A stretch of 64,000 nt of DNA. Origin: Paraburkholderia sabiae. GTDB lineage: Bacteria; Pseudomonadota; Gammaproteobacteria; Burkholderiales; Burkholderiaceae. The notes below the pieces were generated by a model. It was given only the letters and a program-made list of their open reading frames with translations, was not told the DNA's origin and searched no databases. Position 1 is the first letter of the stretch; each line of letters opens with the position of its first letter. Made by a program: the position numbers and the translations under genes. Positions 62,292-64,000 of the stretch are shown here, piece by piece. The stretch lies in NCBI RefSeq assembly GCF_030412785.1, contig NZ_CP125295.1, positions 5,952,001 through 6,016,000 of the forward strand. Reading direction: 5' to 3'.

Positions 62292-62765
62292 CTACTGTGC
62301 GGACGACGCGGCGGCTGGCGCCGTCGCCGGTCCGCCAGCTTTCGTAACGTCCGATGGCGGCTCCGTCACGAAGCCGATCCGCTCCAGCCCCGCCTGCTGC
62401 GCCGCGCCCATCACCTGCGCGATCACTTCGTAGCGCGTCGAGCGCTCGGCGCGCAGATGGATTTCCGGCTGTTCCTTCTGTTTGCCCGCGTCGTTGAACT
62501 GCGCGCGCATCTGGTCGAGCGTGATGGGTTTGTCGTTCCAGTAGAGCTTGCCGGCCGCGTCGATCGACAGCGTGATGGTCTGCGGCGTTTCGCGCGACTC
62601 GGCGGCCGCGACGCGCGGCAGATCCAGCCGGATCGCGTGCGTGAAAAGCGGCGCCGTGATGATGAAAATGACGAGCAGCACGAGCATCACGTCGATGAGC
62701 GGCGTCATGTTGATGTCCGCCATCGGCGCCGCTGTCTTGTGTCGTTCGAGTCCGCCGAATGCCAT
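62292..62765 (-). CDS. exbD: Biopolymer transport protein ExbD/TolR family
   Basis: 157-residue protein with one N-terminal helix carrying the proton-linked Asp (MTPLIDVMLVLLVIFII, Asp near residue 25) and a periplasmic domain. It partners the following proton channel. TolR versus ExbD cannot be settled by sequence, but no tolA, tolB or pal gene is adjacent here, so ExbD is preferred. The Ala-rich end after about residue 140 is likely disordered. Confidence 0.9.
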   Translation of the reverse strand: MAFGGLERHKTAAPMADINMTPLIDVMLVLLVIFIITAPLFTHAIRLDLPRVAAAESRETPQTITLSIDAAGKLYWNDKPITLDQMRAQFNDAGKQKEQPEIHLRAERSTRYEVIAQVMGAAQQAGLERIGFVTEPPSDVTKAGGPATAPAAASSAQ

Positions 62766-62808
62766 GTGCCGTGCCTCGCTCTCGCCGGTTATGTGCGCTT
62801 ATTTGCGC

Positions 62809-63546
62809 TTACGCCTGCGTCCGCGCGGGCGACCGCGCACCTTGCGCGTCGCGCAGATCGCCGCGCGTGGCGCCGTGCGCTTCGTCGGCGGGTGCGCAGA
62901 CGTATGCGTGCAGATCGTGCGCAAAGCCGTCGAGTTCCTCCGACACCTGCCGCACCATCCGCCCCAGCACGTTATAGGCGAGCACGGCGGGAATCGCGAC
63001 GACGAGGCCGAAGGCCGTCATGATCAGCGCCTCGCCGACCGGGCCCGAGACGTTTTCGATCATCGCCTGCCCGCTCTGCGCGATGCTGCCGAGCGCGTGA
63101 TAAATGCCCCACACGGTGCCGAGCAACCCGACGAACGGCGCCGTGCTGCCCACCGACGCCAGCAGCACCTGACCGAACTCGAGCCGCCGCTGCGAGCGAT
63201 GCAGCGCCTGGCGCAGCGCGCGCAGTACGCGTTCGCTGCGCTCGACGCGCGCGAGCAGCGCGCCCGGCGTCTCGACTTCCGACGCCAGCAGCGCCGCTTC
63301 AGCCAACGGGGAAAAGATATGCTCGCGATCCGCGAGTCTTAACGTGGCGACGCCATCGGAGAGCGTCGGCGCCTGCCAGAACCGCGCGACGGCGCGCGGC
63401 CCTTGCCGCTTTGCGCGGCTCAGCATCCAGCTTTTGACGATCAGGAAACACCAGCTCGCAATCGACATCGCCAGCAGCACATAGGCGACGCCATGCGTAA
63501 TGGCGTCGCTGGTTTGCAGATAATGGATGATGCCGGTGTTTGCCAT
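62809..63546 (-). CDS. exbB: MotA/TolQ/ExbB proton channel family protein
   Basis: 245-residue inner-membrane protein with three helices: one near residues 15-38, then GSTAPFVGLLGTVWGIYHAL (about residues 140-160) and GEALIMTAFGLVVAIPAVLAY. It forms the proton channel that energises TonB-like or Tol-like systems. ATG at 63546 (MANTGIIHYL) fits the family; the longer frame overlaps dapB. 43 bp before exbD. Confidence 0.9.
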   Translation of the reverse strand: MANTGIIHYLQTSDAITHGVAYVLLAMSIASWCFLIVKSWMLSRAKRQGPRAVARFWQAPTLSDGVATLRLADREHIFSPLAEAALLASEVETPGALLARVERSERVLRALRQALHRSQRRLEFGQVLLASVGSTAPFVGLLGTVWGIYHALGSIAQSGQAMIENVSGPVGEALIMTAFGLVVAIPAVLAYNVLGRMVRQVSEELDGFAHDLHAYVCAPADEAHGATRGDLRDAQGARSPARTQA

Positions 63547-63610
63547 CGGACCTCGCCGGTCGCCCGGGCTGGCGCGCCCGGGGCAAATCAAAAACAGGCC
63601 GATGCCGGGC

Positions 63611-64000
<390 letters not shown>

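Overview
This is a GC-rich betaproteobacterial chromosome segment, most likely from the main chromosome of a Paraburkholderia or Burkholderia species. The genus call rests on gene content and order seen here: pepP-ubiH-dusB-fis-purH-ruvC, dapB-exbB-exbD-leuS-lptE-holA-proA, split pqiA genes with pqiB and pqiC, and gdhA next to gltIJKL. It is mostly housekeeping DNA. The only mobile element is one IS481-family insertion. I saw no rRNA, tRNA, CRISPR array or prophage; the one classical RNA gene is rnpB.

Layout: 1-8049 holds the 3' end of secF, an MHS-type transporter, a YceI/YceI/cytochrome b561 operon and a pqi lipid-transport operon. 8120-10724 holds rlmL, a VOC-fold gene and a WYL regulator with a strong palindrome between them. 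10747-12559 is a non-coding fold-back repeat broken by the IS481 element. 12630-19377 carries the proton-pumping transhydrogenase (pntAa-pntAb-pntB), a Nudix hydrolase with mnmA, and a glutamate-synthase-like FMN protein. 19471-34189 carries an M48 lipoprotein protease, a GST, pepP-ubiH, dusB-fis-purH, ruvC, ruvAB, dtd, tyrS and anmK. 34284-39214 has erpA, rplM-rpsI, a predicted small RNA, an OsmC protein, rnpB, a DUF3025 gene and pyrC. 39431-48490 has a class II amidotransferase, gltIJKL, gdhA, a LysR regulator and purB. 48521-49049 is the second, intact copy of the fold-back repeat. 49122-54958 is a gluconate/Entner-Doudoroff block (gntK, a GntP permease, eda, edd, hexR) with two HexR-like operators. 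55094 to the end holds a dead YadA-type adhesin fragment and a long minus-strand block from dapB through exbB/exbD, leuS, lptE, holA, proA and a HemJ-like gene.

The most unusual observations are three. First, a predicted ~92-nt RNA between rplM and osmC has a near-consensus promoter, three stem-loops and an anti-Shine-Dalgarno CU-rich loop. Second, two ~530-bp non-coding elements with ~210-bp inverted arms both lie between convergent genes, in opposite orientation; one has an IS inserted exactly in the loop of its terminal hairpin. Third, in all four genes that converge on these elements, codon use drifts toward T-ending codons over the last few hundred bases.
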